NCBI RefSeq assembly: GCF_025685645.1 | Contig: NZ_JAGSYF010000002.1 | Location: forward strand, 1,054,907 to 1,118,906 | Direction: 5' to 3' | Length of the DNA: 64,000 nucleotides | From: Edaphobacter bradus | GTDB taxonomy: Bacteria > Acidobacteriota > Terriglobia > Terriglobales > Acidobacteriaceae | In this document: piece by piece, positions 16,867-25,650 of the stretch | How the letters are laid out: each line of letters begins with the position of its first letter | Numbering within the stretch: position 1 is the first letter of the stretch | Notes under the pieces: generated by a model | The model's input: only the letters and a program-made list of their open reading frames with translations | Database searches by the model: none | What the model was told of the DNA's origin: nothing | Position numbers and translations under genes: made by a program

Positions 16867-19080
16867 TCAATAATTGCTTGGGGTGAAGCTGCAAACATTG
16901 TTGGAACCCACCGCGGCATAAAGCGCCTGGTTGTTCAAGGTAGGGGCGTTCAGCCGGAAGCCGTAGTTCTGGCCGACCAGCGTCGTCGTCCCTCCCGCCG
17001 GAGTGACGTACACCGTATACGTCTGGGCCGGCACGTTCACGATGAACTCGAACGCGTAGGTTGTCCCACCGGTGTACGGAATACTGTTGGCCGCCTGGTA
17101 GCCCGTGCTGTTATACGCGTCGATGAACCCCGAGGGATTGAACCGCGCGATCGCCGCCAGGCTGGTGTAGGCGCTCTGCGGCCCATCCGTTAGGCCCATC
17201 ACGGTATTGATGAGGTTCGCCGAAGGAGTCGCCGTGTAGGTCGCCGTGAAGGTAGTCGACTCACTCGTGAAGGGCGTGTTGTTCCACGTGGTGCTCGCGC
17301 TCTGGCACGAGGGGCCGCTCGCAGTCGCCGTAAAGCCGCAGACATTGTTCGTGCCAGCCGCCGCATACAGCGACAGGTTGTTCAAGGTCGGCGCGCTGGT
17401 GCGGAACACGAAGTTCAACCCCACCAGGGTCTTCGTGCCGCCTCGCGGAGTCACCCAGACCGTGTAGGTCTGGGCCGCCACGTCCACGTCGAACTCGAAC
17501 GTATACATCGTGCCGCCCGAGTAAGGAATGGTCGAGACTGCACTGTACCCCGTGCCGTTATACGCGTCGATGAACCCCGAGGGATTGAACCGCACGATCG
17601 CCGCCAGGCTGGTGTAGACGGTCTGCGGCCCATTGCTCAGGCCCATAACGGTATTGATCGGGCTCCCCGAGGGAGTCGCGTTGAACGTCGCCGTAAAGGT
17701 CCCCGTCTGCGCCGCAAACGAAGTGTTGCTCCACGAACTGCCCACCGTCTGGCACAGATTCGTTGAGTGCGTCAGGGCCTCGAACAGCGTCATATGGTTG
17801 CCATAATCGCCCGTGAGAGACAGATTCAGCAGCCCGTTCTGGATCCAGTTATAGACATTCGCCGTGCCATGCAGGCCGCTCGATCCAGAGCCATCCGCCA
17901 GGTTCGGATCGTTCAGGCGGTTGTGGTAGTGGTTATAGCCGATCGCGTACGTCGAGCCAGAGCCGAGCGTGATCTGGCCGATGTGCGTCGCACCAGAGCT
18001 GGTGCAGTAGTTTGTGGGTGCCGTGATGAGCGCGTTCTGACCGCCCCCCTGGCCTTCAAAGCCTGCCATCACATTTATCGAGCCGACGATGCGCTGCTGG
18101 GCTGCGCTGCCGGTGTCCTGGTAGAGTGAGCCGCCCTGGATCCAGTCCGTCTCCGCAGCGTTGATGGTTCCGGCGATGCTGTCTTCCGTATGCGTCAGAT
18201 CGCGGCAGGTCTCCTGCGCAACGTTCGTGGTCGACGAGTCGAAGACCGTCTGCCCATACCAGCTCGGGTTGCCACGCGGGGAAGGTGCATGGAAGCCTCC
18301 ATCGACAGACTGCAGATAGAAGAGGTCAGGCACGCGCCCCTGCCAGAACGAGCGCGCCGTCGCCAGCAGCGATGCGTTCTCCGTGAACACGGCAATCTGC
18401 ATGATACCGTCGATCATCGACATGTCCCAGTTGCCGTTCACGCCCGATCCGTTCTGAATCACAGGCAGGTAGACGTTATTCAGCATGTTCGTAAAGGCCT
18501 GGATGTTCGAAGAAGACCATCCGGAGCCATTGCCGCCGGGCTTGCCCCAGCGGATGATCTCCGCCGCGCGCGGCCACTTCTGCGAGTCCCACCCCGACTG
18601 CAGCGGCCCGTTCGAGCAATCCGTGCCGCTCGGGCACGAAAGTCCGTTGGTCCCGGCGTACCCTATGAAGTTGTTCGCGTAGGTGTTCATGATGTTGATC
18701 GCGTTATTCGCGTAGGTCTGGTTGCCCGTGATGTACCACAGCAGAGCCTGCACATAAGCCGCGTTGGAGTCGTTGTCCGCCTCCTGACATCCGTTATTGG
18801 GATGCGAGAAGGCTCCGCACTGGTTGATGCCACCGGGCCACGGCCCCTGCACCGTGTAGCTCAATGAGCCATAGCTGCTGCTCATCGCCTTGTTCACCTG
18901 GCTGACGATGACAGAATTATTTGCCTGGTATGCAGCACGGGTTGCATCCAGCTGCTGCTGGCTCACCACAATGCCGGGATGTACCCATGTCTGGGCCTGG
19001 ACCGCCGCTGGGGAGCAGAACGCCGCGCACAATGCGCAGAGCAAGAGGGCATTACTGACTGCGGACTTCCGAAAGTTCAT
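16867..19080 (-). CDS. Secreted alginate-lyase-like protein with two C-terminal modules
   Basis: The 737-residue protein has a signal peptide (cleavage near AVQAQT, residue 30). Residues of about 30-440 form an all-alpha lyase-like domain of the alginate lyase / chondroitin AC lyase superfamily, with GNWDMSMIDGIMQIAVF and a later CRDLTHTEDSIAG plus NHYHNR, likely active-site Asn/His/Tyr regions. From about 445 to the end come two tandem modules of about 145 residues, each with NTVMGLxxGPQ, FNPSGFIDAYN and QTYTVxVTPxGGT, probably carbohydrate-binding. It should depolymerise an acidic polysaccharide outside the cytoplasm, alginate being only one possibility. No transporter or other lyase lies beside it except the divergent MFS gene at 19400. 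Confidence 0.82.
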   Translation of the reverse strand: MNFRKSAVSNALLLCALCAAFCSPAAVQAQTWVHPGIVVSQQQLDATRAAYQANNSVIVSQVNKAMSSSYGSLSYTVQGPWPGGINQCGAFSHPNNGCQEADNDSNAAYVQALLWYITGNQTYANNAINIMNTYANNFIGYAGTNGLSCPSGTDCSNGPLQSGWDSQKWPRAAEIIRWGKPGGNGSGWSSSNIQAFTNMLNNVYLPVIQNGSGVNGNWDMSMIDGIMQIAVFTENASLLATARSFWQGRVPDLFYLQSVDGGFHAPSPRGNPSWYGQTVFDSSTTNVAQETCRDLTHTEDSIAGTINAAETDWIQGGSLYQDTGSAAQQRIVGSINVMAGFEGQGGGQNALITAPTNYCTSSGATHIGQITLGSGSTYAIGYNHYHNRLNDPNLADGSGSSGLHGTANVYNWIQNGLLNLSLTGDYGNHMTLFEALTHSTNLCQTVGSSWSNTSFAAQTGTFTATFNATPSGSPINTVMGLSNGPQTVYTSLAAIVRFNPSGFIDAYNGTGYSAVSTIPYSGGTMYTFEFDVDVAAQTYTVWVTPRGGTKTLVGLNFVFRTSAPTLNNLSLYAAAGTNNVCGFTATASGPSCQSASTTWNNTPFTSESTTFTATYTATPSANLINTVMGLTDGPQSAYTSLAAIARFNPSGFIDAYNSTGYQAANSIPYTGGTTYAFEFIVNVPAQTYTVYVTPAGGTTTLVGQNYGFRLNAPTLNNQALYAAVGSNNVCSFTPSNY

Positions 19081-19399
19081 GGAACGTCTCCTTGGGCAAA
19101 ATCAGTTAGTTCGAACTCTGGCCGAATATCGACCGCCGATCATAGAACCATCGCGCTTCAAATCTTGTCAAGAACAAAAAACAAGGGAAGACCTGAAGAC
19201 AACCGATTGTCTTTAGTGGTTGGCCGACTTCCGAGTCTCCTGTTTAGCGTCTATCTCTCGTCATATTTCAGAGTCCGAGCATCCAATCTCGGCAGCCAAC
19301 TCGGGTCAAGGGCTCCCAAATATACTGATTCAGTCCGGGCCCAACAGTGGCTCAGGCACCGCGACCACATTCGCCATTCCACGCAAAGAGGTTGACTTC
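19081..19399. other. Divergent promoter region between lyase and MFS transporter
   Basis: No gene is supported. The region must hold the promoters of both flanking genes. A partial resemblance to the dispersed repeat (GGCCGACTTCCGAGTCTCC, about 19220-19238) is seen. The GTG start of the transporter at 19400 is preceded by AAAGAGG. Confidence 0.4.
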
Positions 19400-20647
19400 G
19401 TGCTAAGTCCTGCGTTGCCCACAGAAGGACTTAGCGATCATGCGCGCTGGCGAATGCTCGCGTTGATCTGCACTGGCGTCGTCCTCTGCATGACGACCTG
19501 GTTCTCCGCGACAGCCATCACGCCGGAGCTCATCCAGCTCTGGCGCCTCTCTCCCGCCCAGGTCTCCTGGCTCACCAACGCAGTCCAGCTCGGCTTCGTC
19601 ACCGGAGCGCTGCTCTCCAGCTTCGTGAGCCTTCCCGACCTGGTTCCGCTGCGCAAGCTGATGGCGGTGAGCGCCCTCGTAGCGGCATCGGCGAATCTGT
19701 GCCTGCTCTGGGTGCCCTCAACCAGCTGGCTGCTTGCTGCGCGCTTCGTCACCGGCGTGGCGCTCGCCGGTATTTACCCACCGGCTCTCAAGCTCACATC
19801 GACTTGGTTCGTGCGCGGCCGAGGCACCGCGCTCGGCCTCGTCATCGCAGCGTTGACCCTGGGATCATCGCTCCCCCACCTCGTTCGTTCTCTTACCGAC
19901 CGCGTAGATTGGCAGGCCGTCGTCATCACAGCTTCCGCATGCACGCTGGCGGGCGCCGCGCTCATCGTTCTCTTTGCGGCGGAGGGCCCGTTTCCGTTCA
20001 GCAAAGCCGTCTTCAATCCCCGTTACATGGGGGTTGTTCTGCGGAACCGGCCGCTCGCCCTCGCCAATCTCGGCTACTTCGGCCACATGTGGGAGCTCTA
20101 CGCCATGTGGGGCTGGTTCCTGGCCTTTACGCGGGCCGCTGGGCCTCATCTCGGCCTGACTGGCGCAAAAGCCGCATCGCTCGTGACCTTCATTGTGGTC
20201 GCCTCCGGTGTCGTGGGAGCGGTTCTCGGCGGGCTGCTGGCCGATCGCACAAGCCGCACCTTCGCTGCCGGCCTGATGATGACGCTCTCCGGCCTCTGCG
20301 CCGTCGTCATCGGTCTCGTCTTCGACGGCCCGCTCTGGCTGTTTCTGCTGGTTGCCGTCCTCTGGGGAATCACCGTCATCGGCGACTCCGCGCAGTTCTC
20401 TGCCATGGCGACAGAGCTAAGCGACCCCAGCTACGTCGGAACCGCGCTCGCGCTCCAACTCGGCCTCGGCTTCACCCTGACCCTCGTCTCGATTCGCTTC
20501 ACGTCGATACTCGCAGCGCACATCGGCTGGCGCTGGAGCTTTCTGCCGCTCGCCGCCGGACCCGCGGTTGGGGTCGTCGCGATGCTGTTTCTGCACCAGC
20601 TCCCCGGCCAAGCCCCTTGCGGGAAAAGTGGCTCTGGTTCTGGGTAA
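19400..20647 (+). CDS. Major facilitator superfamily transporter
   Basis: The GTG at 19400, with AAAGAGG nine bases upstream, gives 415 residues and twelve predicted helices; the longer frame from a TTG at 19220 adds 60 unlikely residues. MFS features include the helix 2-3 loop SLPDLVPLRKL, FVTGVALAGIYPPALKLTST with the R-G-R region WFVRGRGTALG, and the second-half loop GLLADRTSRTFAAG. It is an inner-membrane secondary transporter of unknown substrate. Divergent orientation from the secreted lyase suggests it could import an oligosaccharide product, but this is inference from position only. Confidence 0.88.
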   Translation: MLSPALPTEGLSDHARWRMLALICTGVVLCMTTWFSATAITPELIQLWRLSPAQVSWLTNAVQLGFVTGALLSSFVSLPDLVPLRKLMAVSALVAASANLCLLWVPSTSWLLAARFVTGVALAGIYPPALKLTSTWFVRGRGTALGLVIAALTLGSSLPHLVRSLTDRVDWQAVVITASACTLAGAALIVLFAAEGPFPFSKAVFNPRYMGVVLRNRPLALANLGYFGHMWELYAMWGWFLAFTRAAGPHLGLTGAKAASLVTFIVVASGVVGAVLGGLLADRTSRTFAAGLMMTLSGLCAVVIGLVFDGPLWLFLLVAVLWGITVIGDSAQFSAMATELSDPSYVGTALALQLGLGFTLTLVSIRFTSILAAHIGWRWSFLPLAAGPAVGVVAMLFLHQLPGQAPCGKSGSGSG

Positions 20648-20811
20648 AGGCTGGGCAGGCCCGGTCTGAGATAAGAATATCTCCCAACGCTCGTCTACCG
20701 CAGGGCCGTCACGGCCCCTCCATTACTGACGAGATGAGCGTTTCACGTTATTAATTTGCTCATGTAATCAACGCTGTTTAGAACCACCTCACGATGAGGA
20801 GTTCTTCACCT

Positions 20812-22065
20812 TCACTTCGCTGTGTTTGCGGTAGGATGCTTTCTGCTCAGACAGTCTTGCCTTATCCTCAACTTCGTCTCTTGTGAAACCGGTTGTCTGG
20901 GAGCAGGAGTCAACACAGGGTGTGCCGCACTCGCAACGATCTGAACATCGAGCTCTTCTAATGTCGAAGGGACAGGCAGGCCAGCAACTTTCATTCGGCG
21001 CAGCCATTCGGATCTATAGGCCCGATCAAGAGCGATATCCGCTGGAAGGGGTTCGGCCAGTAGTAATTTCTGAGGACCTAAATAGAGAAAAGCATCTATC
21101 TGATCTGCAACGGTCTTGGATGGCTTGCTCGAGAATGCATCGATGGCGTTGCAGTTCTGGTCAGTTGTAATCGGCGATGGAAGGAATGAGTCAAGGCCTA
21201 ACGTGCCTAGGCTGCTGTTCTTTGTTCTCAAAAGCGACGGCCACACCCCACCCGGAGCGTTCATTTCTCCAAGCGGTTCGTTGCCGGTGCCGTAGTATCC
21301 AAAATCGCTGATCACGAAGGTCCTGCCGGGGTAGTGACGCTCGTACCTCGTGACCGCATCCCCTTCTCCCGGGCCGCCTCCATGCACCAGATGAAAGACT
21401 CCGAAGAGCATCAGGGCTTTGCGATGCTTAGAAAGCACCTCTCTTTCCATCACAGAAGCAATGCTTCCTTCTCGCACAGAAGCGAGGTTTTCATCCCGGC
21501 CGAAAAACGACGTGAGGTCTTCGTGTGTATAAATCTTGCCCCAATCGATCGGCGGATCTGCGGCAACAACTCTCAGGCGGCTTCTGGCAGGAAGCCGTTG
21601 ATTAAGCGAGCGAACCAGCGGAAACAGCTGCTCGTAGAAGCCGGATGCTCCACACATTTGTTGGACCGTCGTGTCTCGCCAGACATGCTGGACTTCGGTA
21701 AACGGAACATCCTCGCCGGCGATGTACCGATCAAGAACCGGCTGGTACCGCACATTGCCACATTCAACAACTATGTCGTTCACCGATGCCGGAAAGCGTG
21801 GGTCACGAATGAGGGACAGGATGAAGTCGTCGATATCTTTCTGTCCATGAGCCGCTGGCATCCCTACAACTTCGAAGGTCTCAAAAGTTTTCAAGATCGC
21901 CGGGATCGCAGGTTCAGGGATCGCGTCCTGAGTGTCGCTGACAGGATGGCTGGCTGAGACCTGAGCCCTGCAAGGTTGTGAAGGCAGTGAAATCGATGCA
22001 AGTGAGAGAAGGACGGTTCCGCAGCGCGCACTTCTCAACATGCGAGGAAAGAACTGCTCATTCAT
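20812..22065 (-). CDS. Secreted protein of unknown function, weakly EreA/ChaN-like
   Basis: The 417-residue product starts at MNEQFFPRML (22065, GGAGG eight bases upstream); the frame continues upstream only because a transposase fragment is joined in frame. A signal peptide (GTVLLSLASISLPSQP, cleavage near CRAQVS) is present. The core has DIVVECGNVRYQPVLDRYIA and KALMLFGVFHLVHG, which recall the EreA/ChaN/TraB fold with conserved Glu and His, but the match is weak and I would not assign a reaction. The C-terminal stretch QNCNAIDAF with two later Cys is unremarkable. It is convergent with the MFS gene before it. Confidence 0.7.
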   Translation of the reverse strand: MNEQFFPRMLRSARCGTVLLSLASISLPSQPCRAQVSASHPVSDTQDAIPEPAIPAILKTFETFEVVGMPAAHGQKDIDDFILSLIRDPRFPASVNDIVVECGNVRYQPVLDRYIAGEDVPFTEVQHVWRDTTVQQMCGASGFYEQLFPLVRSLNQRLPARSRLRVVAADPPIDWGKIYTHEDLTSFFGRDENLASVREGSIASVMEREVLSKHRKALMLFGVFHLVHGGGPGEGDAVTRYERHYPGRTFVISDFGYYGTGNEPLGEMNAPGGVWPSLLRTKNSSLGTLGLDSFLPSPITTDQNCNAIDAFSSKPSKTVADQIDAFLYLGPQKLLLAEPLPADIALDRAYRSEWLRRMKVAGLPVPSTLEELDVQIVASAAHPVLTPAPRQPVSQETKLRIRQDCLSRKHPTANTAK

Positions 22066-22099
22066 AGCTACTACCTCCGTTGTGCAACTGCCGTGATGC

Positions 22100-22312
22100 G
22101 GAGCCCCAAGCTGCCATTCCAGCGAAAGACGCGAGAGACCGAGGATACCAGTCCCAGAGAACGGCACGCCGTTGTCGGTTCGGATGCGTTCGGGAACCCC
22201 GTACTCACGCATGGCAGCCTCACAGATCGCGCGGACGTGCGCGGTATCCATGCGAGTAATGACTTGGCAACGGATGAGGTATCGGCTATGGGCGTCCGTG
22301 ATCGTGAACCCA
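22100..22312 (-). mobile_element. IS481-type transposase fragment (integrase core)
   Basis: In the minus strand, FTITDAHSRYLIRCQVITRM then AICEAAMREYGVPERIRTDN and GVPFSGTGILGLSRLSLEW is the rve/DDE integrase core of IS481/IS3-like transposases, with the second catalytic Asp in RTDNG. Only about 70 codons remain. The first Asp is in TDAHS; the final Glu region is lost. The fragment begins two bases from the MFS stop codon at 22315 and ends before the secreted-protein start, so an IS insertion decayed precisely between these genes. Confidence 0.85.
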
Positions 22313-22314
22313 CT

Positions 22315-23652
22315 TCAGCCTGCTGCCGCGTCCCGCTGTCTCTGAGAGCTCCGGTGCATCGCAAACATGATTGCGGCGGCAGCGAGGCTCGGGATGGTCA
22401 GCGTCAGCAAACCGCGCTGATAATCGCCTGTGAGGTCCCTGGCCAATCCCATCCAGTAAGGACCGAGGAAGCCGCCGAGCATCCCGATCGTATTCATCGC
22501 TGCGATGCCTGCCGCCGCCCCTCTTCCCTTGAGGAAGATTGCCGGGATCGACAACAGCGGACCCTCCAGCGAACTGTTGTTGATGACTGCAACTGCCAGC
22601 GCCGGAACCGCGAGCCACGGCAGCATGGAGAGGCCGCTGACGAAGTAGCCGGCAGTGATCACCAGAAACGGAACAATGACGTGCCAATAACGCTCGCGAG
22701 CACGATCGGAGTGGATGGCGTTCAGGATCATGCCGGCTCCACCCAGCAGGTTCATGGCGGCGATCAGGAAGCCGACATTCGTAACGCTGAATCCGGTGAG
22801 CTTCTTCAGGATGACGGGCGCTGAGAAAGTATAGGCATAGATGCTGCCGCGCAGGCAGAGGCAGAGCACACCGAGCTGCCAGACCCGCCGGTCGAGCAGC
22901 GCGCGGCCGACACCCTCTGTGTGAGCTCCCGCAGCCGCATCTTCTCGAATTTGCGTGAGAAGCCACTCCTGCTCCTCTGGATCAAGCCATGCGGCGTGTG
23001 CCGGAGTATCGGGCAGGCAAAACAGGAAGACGATACCGAGCGCAATCGGAGGCAGGCCTTCGACCAGGCAGAGCCACTGCCAGCCTGCCAGACCGAGGCG
23101 TCCCTGCAGGTTCAGCAGCGCGCCCGCAAGGAGACCCATCACCACCGAACTCAGCGGAAGTGAGACGTAAAAGCGGCTCACCGCCCGGGCGCGCATATCC
23201 GGCGGGAACCACTGCATGAGGTAGTAGAGCACTCCGGGAAAGAAGCCTGCCTCCGCCATGCCCAGAAAGAACCGCGCCACGTAGAACTGGCCCGGCGTCC
23301 TCACGAACATCATTGCGACAGCCAGCGCTCCCCAGGTGACCATGATTCGAGCCAGCCAGCGCCGCGCGCCGAAGCGCAACAGCAGCAGGTTGGATGGGAT
23401 CTCGCACGCGGCATAGCTCACAAAGAAGAGCCCCGCGCCAAAGCCATAAACCGTTGCGCTGAAGTGCAGATCGCGGTTCATCTGCAGCGCAGCAAAACTG
23501 ATATTGACGCGGTCCATGAAGGCCATGCCGTACCCGAGAGCGATAAGGGGCAGCAGCCGCCAGCTCGCCTTGCGCACCGCCGACCGGCCTACGGCCTCAT
23601 CCGCCAGACGAGGGGCGGAGGATGAAGCAACCACGTGCTTGGTCATCGACAC
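22315..23652 (-). CDS. MFS transporter, anion:cation symporter (ACS) type
   Basis: The GTG at 23652 (AAGGAG nine bases upstream) gives 445 residues; an ATG two codons inside and a TTG eight codons upstream are alternatives. The sequence RLLPLIALGYGMAFMDRVNI near the start and the helix 4-5 motif FFLGMAEAGFFPGVLYYLMQ WF are hallmarks of the ACS family, which imports organic anions such as tartrate, phthalate or sugar acids with protons. Twelve helices are predicted. The C-terminal end abuts the IS481 remnant. Possible substrates include uronate-like products of the nearby lyase, an unproven idea. Confidence 0.9.
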   Translation of the reverse strand: MSMTKHVVASSSAPRLADEAVGRSAVRKASWRLLPLIALGYGMAFMDRVNISFAALQMNRDLHFSATVYGFGAGLFFVSYAACEIPSNLLLLRFGARRWLARIMVTWGALAVAMMFVRTPGQFYVARFFLGMAEAGFFPGVLYYLMQWFPPDMRARAVSRFYVSLPLSSVVMGLLAGALLNLQGRLGLAGWQWLCLVEGLPPIALGIVFLFCLPDTPAHAAWLDPEEQEWLLTQIREDAAAGAHTEGVGRALLDRRVWQLGVLCLCLRGSIYAYTFSAPVILKKLTGFSVTNVGFLIAAMNLLGGAGMILNAIHSDRARERYWHVIVPFLVITAGYFVSGLSMLPWLAVPALAVAVINNSSLEGPLLSIPAIFLKGRGAAAGIAAMNTIGMLGGFLGPYWMGLARDLTGDYQRGLLTLTIPSLAAAAIMFAMHRSSQRQRDAAAG

Positions 23653-23775
23653 AAATGGCATCTCCTTGCGTGCCAAATCGGCAAGTCGAGTTCCAATTCA
23701 AAGAGTGCCTGAGCATATCACGCCGGTTTCAACTGCGACCGTGCAGGGCGTAGCGACCGCGATGCCAACCCCGAC

Positions 23776-23851
23776 CAGGCCTTCAGAGGAGGCCTAGAAT
23801 CCTGTCAAGCCCCAAAGCCAACCAACCCAAACAAAACAAGCCACATCGCCG
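23776..23851 (-). repeat. Direct repeat R1 upstream of the hip-like module
   Basis: These 76 bp align closely with 25651-25727, sharing blocks such as TAGAATCCTGTCAAG and CCAACCCAAACAAAACAAGC. A third copy is inverted at 49219-49283. The pair encloses the three hip-like genes. Confidence 0.85.
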
Positions 23852-23940
23852 GGTACAAACATACTTGATGCACCAAAGCGCACCGACTGATATGCTCCTC
23901 GCACTAGCTAACCCAAAGGTTCGAGAGAGATTACACGGAC

Positions 23941-24996
23941 GTGTCATTGCAAGTGAACGGCCTGACGCAGCTTGGCCCCATGACCAAAAAAGAGATGATG
24001 TCCCCCTATCGCCAGGGACTTCCTACTCGCTTTGTTCGGGTTGGGCGGAGGGGTGCAACCTGGGGCTTACCACGAAGATTTCAGGGCTATCAGGCAAGTG
24101 GCGAGCATGTGATGAGCATGGCGGGGGCAGCTACCAAATGCTTTCTGTCAAAGGACGGAAGTCCTGAAGGAGCTTATATAGCCAAATTTGCCCATAAAAA
24201 TGGGCATATAGAAACCTATACGGAACTCTTCAATAATCAACTAGGAATGTTGTTAGGGTTCGGCATGGCCCATAGCGGTATAGCCAAACTGGACGAGAGT
24301 CTTCACTTCGTAAGTCGTTCGTTTAGAACAGATCCAGCCGATCAATTGTTGCACGGAAGCCTCTTAGTACAGGAAATTGGACTTGCAGATCAGTTTGAGC
24401 TTGAGCGGATTAACACCGCTTCCCGGCAACAGGGCATCTACGACATCGATTTTGTCCGAGACATGATCTATCAAGTGTGCGATAAATATGCCGATACCGT
24501 GTTTGCATCGCTAGTGGAAATGCTCGTGTTCGACGCTCTTACAGGTGCAATGGACCGTCATCCTCGAAATTGGGGGGTTCTACGGACCGCTACGCTACCT
24601 GCCGAATATAAATTTGCTCCACTTTACGACTCAGCGAGAGCCCTTTTATGGGACAAGACTGATGATAGTCTAGAAATACTGGAGTCCAACGAGGGGGACT
24701 TTCAGCGGTACGTCCTAAAGTCGCATCCGCGCATTGGGCTACCAAAATCGGTAGGACAAAAAGGCAAATGCACGCATGTAGACCTGATACGCTACCTCCT
24801 CTCGCAGCATAAAGAGGTGACATTGCGTGCCTACACAAAGATACGTGTCGATATAGAACGCACGGCAGGCCACCTGTTACGTCAACACCCGTTTCGACGT
24901 GTGTTCACAAAGCGCCGGGCTCGCCTGATTGTGCGGTTATTGCTGGTTCGCCAACAAGCTTTAGAGCATCTCATAAAGGAGGGAAACAATGCTTAA
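23941..24996 (+). CDS. HipA-like Ser/Thr kinase (HipT-type)
   Basis: The 351-residue protein has the HipA kinase core but lacks the HipA N-terminal subdomain, as in HipT. Motifs: a glycine-rich loop with candidate autophosphorylation serine, SMAGAATK (Ser59), Lys82 in AYIAKFAH, Glu95 in YTELFNNQLG, the catalytic loop GAMDRHPRNWG (Asp205, Asn210) and the metal-binding Asp230 in LYDSARAL. All catalytic residues are present. HipA/HipT kinases phosphorylate aminoacyl-tRNA synthetases and arrest growth; the target here is unknown. The start is a GTG; in-frame ATGs follow at codons 14, 19 and 20. Codon use is AT-richer than its neighbours, suggesting transfer. The next gene overlaps it by eight bases. 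Confidence 0.8.
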   Translation: MSLQVNGLTQLGPMTKKEMMSPYRQGLPTRFVRVGRRGATWGLPRRFQGYQASGEHVMSMAGAATKCFLSKDGSPEGAYIAKFAHKNGHIETYTELFNNQLGMLLGFGMAHSGIAKLDESLHFVSRSFRTDPADQLLHGSLLVQEIGLADQFELERINTASRQQGIYDIDFVRDMIYQVCDKYADTVFASLVEMLVFDALTGAMDRHPRNWGVLRTATLPAEYKFAPLYDSARALLWDKTDDSLEILESNEGDFQRYVLKSHPRIGLPKSVGQKGKCTHVDLIRYLLSQHKEVTLRAYTKIRVDIERTAGHLLRQHPFRRVFTKRRARLIVRLLLVRQQALEHLIKEGNNA

Positions 24997-25360
24997 TCCG
25001 TGGGCATCAAGGTCCAAAATGTCGTACAAAACGCCGCCACCCACGCTCCTCGTTTCCTACGATGGCAGGGTCGTCGCAGAGTTGAAGAAGGTTGATCGGA
25101 AGTATTCGTTTCGTTACTTGGATGCGTTTCAAGAGATGAATCTTTCTCCGCTTCCTGGGCTGCCGCAGAAGAGCGGCGAGTCATTACACGACGAGCTTCC
25201 GTTGTTTTTCAAGGAGAGGTTACCAGACCTTCGTCGGCCTGAGATCAGCAGTTGGTTGCAGGCTCATCCATCTGTTGATCGGAACGATGACCTACAGCTG
25301 CTCGGAGCACTGGGAGCGCATTCCATAACTGATTCGTTCGTTATCTCACCCGCTGCATAA
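24989..25360 (+). CDS. HipA N-terminal-subdomain protein (HipS-like)
   Basis: The 123-residue protein resembles the N-subdomain 1 of HipA, encoded separately: LLVSYDGRVVAELKKVDRKY followed by SFRYLDAF, ELPLFFKERLPDLRRPEISS and LLGALGAHSITDSFVI. In E. coli HipBST the equivalent HipS neutralises the HipT kinase. The gene overlaps the kinase gene by eight bases, so translation is likely coupled. The order kinase then HipS is the reverse of hipBST, in which HipS precedes HipT. A role as antitoxin is inferred from family and context. Confidence 0.7.
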   Translation: MLNPWASRSKMSYKTPPPTLLVSYDGRVVAELKKVDRKYSFRYLDAFQEMNLSPLPGLPQKSGESLHDELPLFFKERLPDLRRPEISSWLQAHPSVDRNDDLQLLGALGAHSITDSFVISPAA

Positions 25361-25361
25361 A

Positions 25362-25556
25362 ATGAAAACTCCTCCTGATACCCCCGAGTTTGCGCGCTTC
25401 ACTGCAGCGGTGCGGGATATTCTCAAGGTGTCAAAGAGCGAGATGCAGGCGCGCATTGGTGCGCACAAAGAGAGTGGGAAGAGGCTGTCTAAAGGCTCCT
25501 CTTCCCTCGGTTCTGCCGCATCATCCAAAATCCGTTCTTCGATAGGCGAACGTTAG
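25362..25556 (+). CDS. 64-residue protein, third gene of the hip-like module
   Basis: It starts one base after the HipS-like stop codon, so it is almost certainly cotranscribed. The N-terminal half TPEFARFTAAVRDILKVSKS EMQARIG is predicted helical; the C-terminal half is a basic, serine-rich, disordered-looking tail (RLSKGSSSLGSAASSKIRSS). There is no HTH, so it is not an obvious HipB. Small proteins of this kind seem frequent in acidobacteria, and their function is unknown to me. It could be a second regulator, a substrate of the kinase (its tail is rich in serines) or an accessory protein. Confidence 0.6.
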   Translation: MKTPPDTPEFARFTAAVRDILKVSKSEMQARIGAHKESGKRLSKGSSSLGSAASSKIRSSIGER

Positions 25557-25650
25557 AAAACTTCCGTTTCCGACACCTTGCCGGTCAACTCTGCATAAGT
25601 CAGTCTCTTCCCCGAAATCTGCGATACCGCCAGCATGAATCTATCCGCAT

